From NCBI GenBank assembly GCA_002348095.1, contig DDYT01000036.1, positions 1-14,272 on the forward strand: DNA of 14,272 bases, read 5' to 3'. Positions 14,154 to 14,272 of this stretch are shown piece by piece (position 1 is the first letter of the stretch; every line of letters starts with the position of its first letter). Both the position numbers and the translations under genes were made by a program. Source of the stretch: Erysipelotrichaceae bacterium UBA2227 (GTDB taxonomy: Bacteria; Bacillota_I; Bacilli_A; Erysipelotrichales; Erysipelotrichaceae). The notes beneath the pieces were generated by a model, which was not told the origin of the DNA, did not search any database, and saw only the letters and a list, made by a program, of their open reading frames with translations.

Positions 14154-14272
14154 CTAGTCAATTTTGGAACGCATGGATTCACCTTTAAGGATGAGTTGAT
14201 GTGATTTCGGTATGATTCGATCCAGGACAGAATCTGCGATAGCACTGCTTCCCAATCGACGATGCCATTCTT
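14154..14272 (-). CDS. istB: IS21-family helper ATPase IstB, C-terminal end (5' cut by window edge)
   Basis: The last 38 codons of an istB gene run in from the window edge and stop with TAG at 14154-14156. The text EWHRRLGSSAIADSVLDRII, followed shortly by LILKGESMR, is the characteristic C-terminus of IstB, the AAA+ ATPase that assists the IstA transposase. The Walker motifs would lie outside the window. The reading frame is intact as far as visible. Confidence 0.8.
   Translation of the reverse strand, partial: EWHRRLGSSAIADSVLDRIIPKSHQLILKGESMRSKID

Larger units (their letters stand above)
14055..14272 (-). mobile_element. IS21-family insertion element, istB-side end (continues past window)
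   Basis: The end of an istB gene is followed by repeated GAGCCA motifs as found at IS21-family termini. The outer end is placed at the 5'-TG at 14055, since IS21 elements end TG...CA and the sequence CGCCAAAATAG just inside it resembles IS21-type termini I remember. The exact boundary cannot be proven without the other end and the target duplication. Confidence 0.6.

Overview
The window looks like chromosome of a low-to-moderate GC Gram-positive anaerobe (Bacillota). Evidence: strong AGGAGG-type ribosome binding sites, TGA read as stop, a PucR-type regulator, and tightly packed operons. A gut member of Erysipelotrichia or Clostridia would fit, but the lineage is a guess. The gene content divides into a catabolic locus (about 416-11011) and an AT-richer accessory flank (about 11012-14272) bounded by an IS21-family element.

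Catabolic locus. A central PucR-family regulator gene (4233-5795, +) is flanked by two leftward operons. Left operon: NCS2 permease (2600-4102), isochorismatase-type cysteine hydrolase (1944-2603), second NCS2 permease (416-1930). Right operon, transcribed toward pucR: DUF2877/YlbF (AllH), FdrA (AllF), DUF1116/YlbE (AllG), carbamate kinase, nucleoside diphosphate kinase. In E. coli the FdrA-YlbE-YlbF trio is assigned as oxamate carbamoyltransferase, which phosphorolyses oxalurate to oxamate plus carbamoyl phosphate; carbamate kinase then makes ATP, CO2 and NH3. The likely scheme is: import a ureide or purine-derived compound, cleave an amide or ureido bond, recover carbamoyl phosphate, make ATP, and pass the phosphate to other NDPs. 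Allantoinase, allantoate amidohydrolase and ureidoglycolate dehydrogenase are absent here. The substrate may therefore be oxalurate itself or another carbamoyl compound. A similar dyad-containing sequence precedes both leftward operons and is the best candidate for the PucR-type operator.

Accessory flank. A non-coding stretch (11012-11407) holds the right operon's control region and a terminator. Beyond it lie an unknown single-pass membrane protein (11408-12163), an AIPR-family abortive-infection protein with an N-terminal nuclease-like motif (12318-14024), and the istB end of an IS21-family element (from about 14055 to the window edge). This flank was probably acquired separately.

Left edge (1-415). 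It starts with a sequence resembling an IS3-family terminal repeat. It also holds a possible 48-residue membrane protein gene with a good ribosome binding site, an 18-bp perfect palindrome, and an imperfect hairpin after the last permease gene. No tRNA, rRNA, CRISPR array or riboswitch was recognised.
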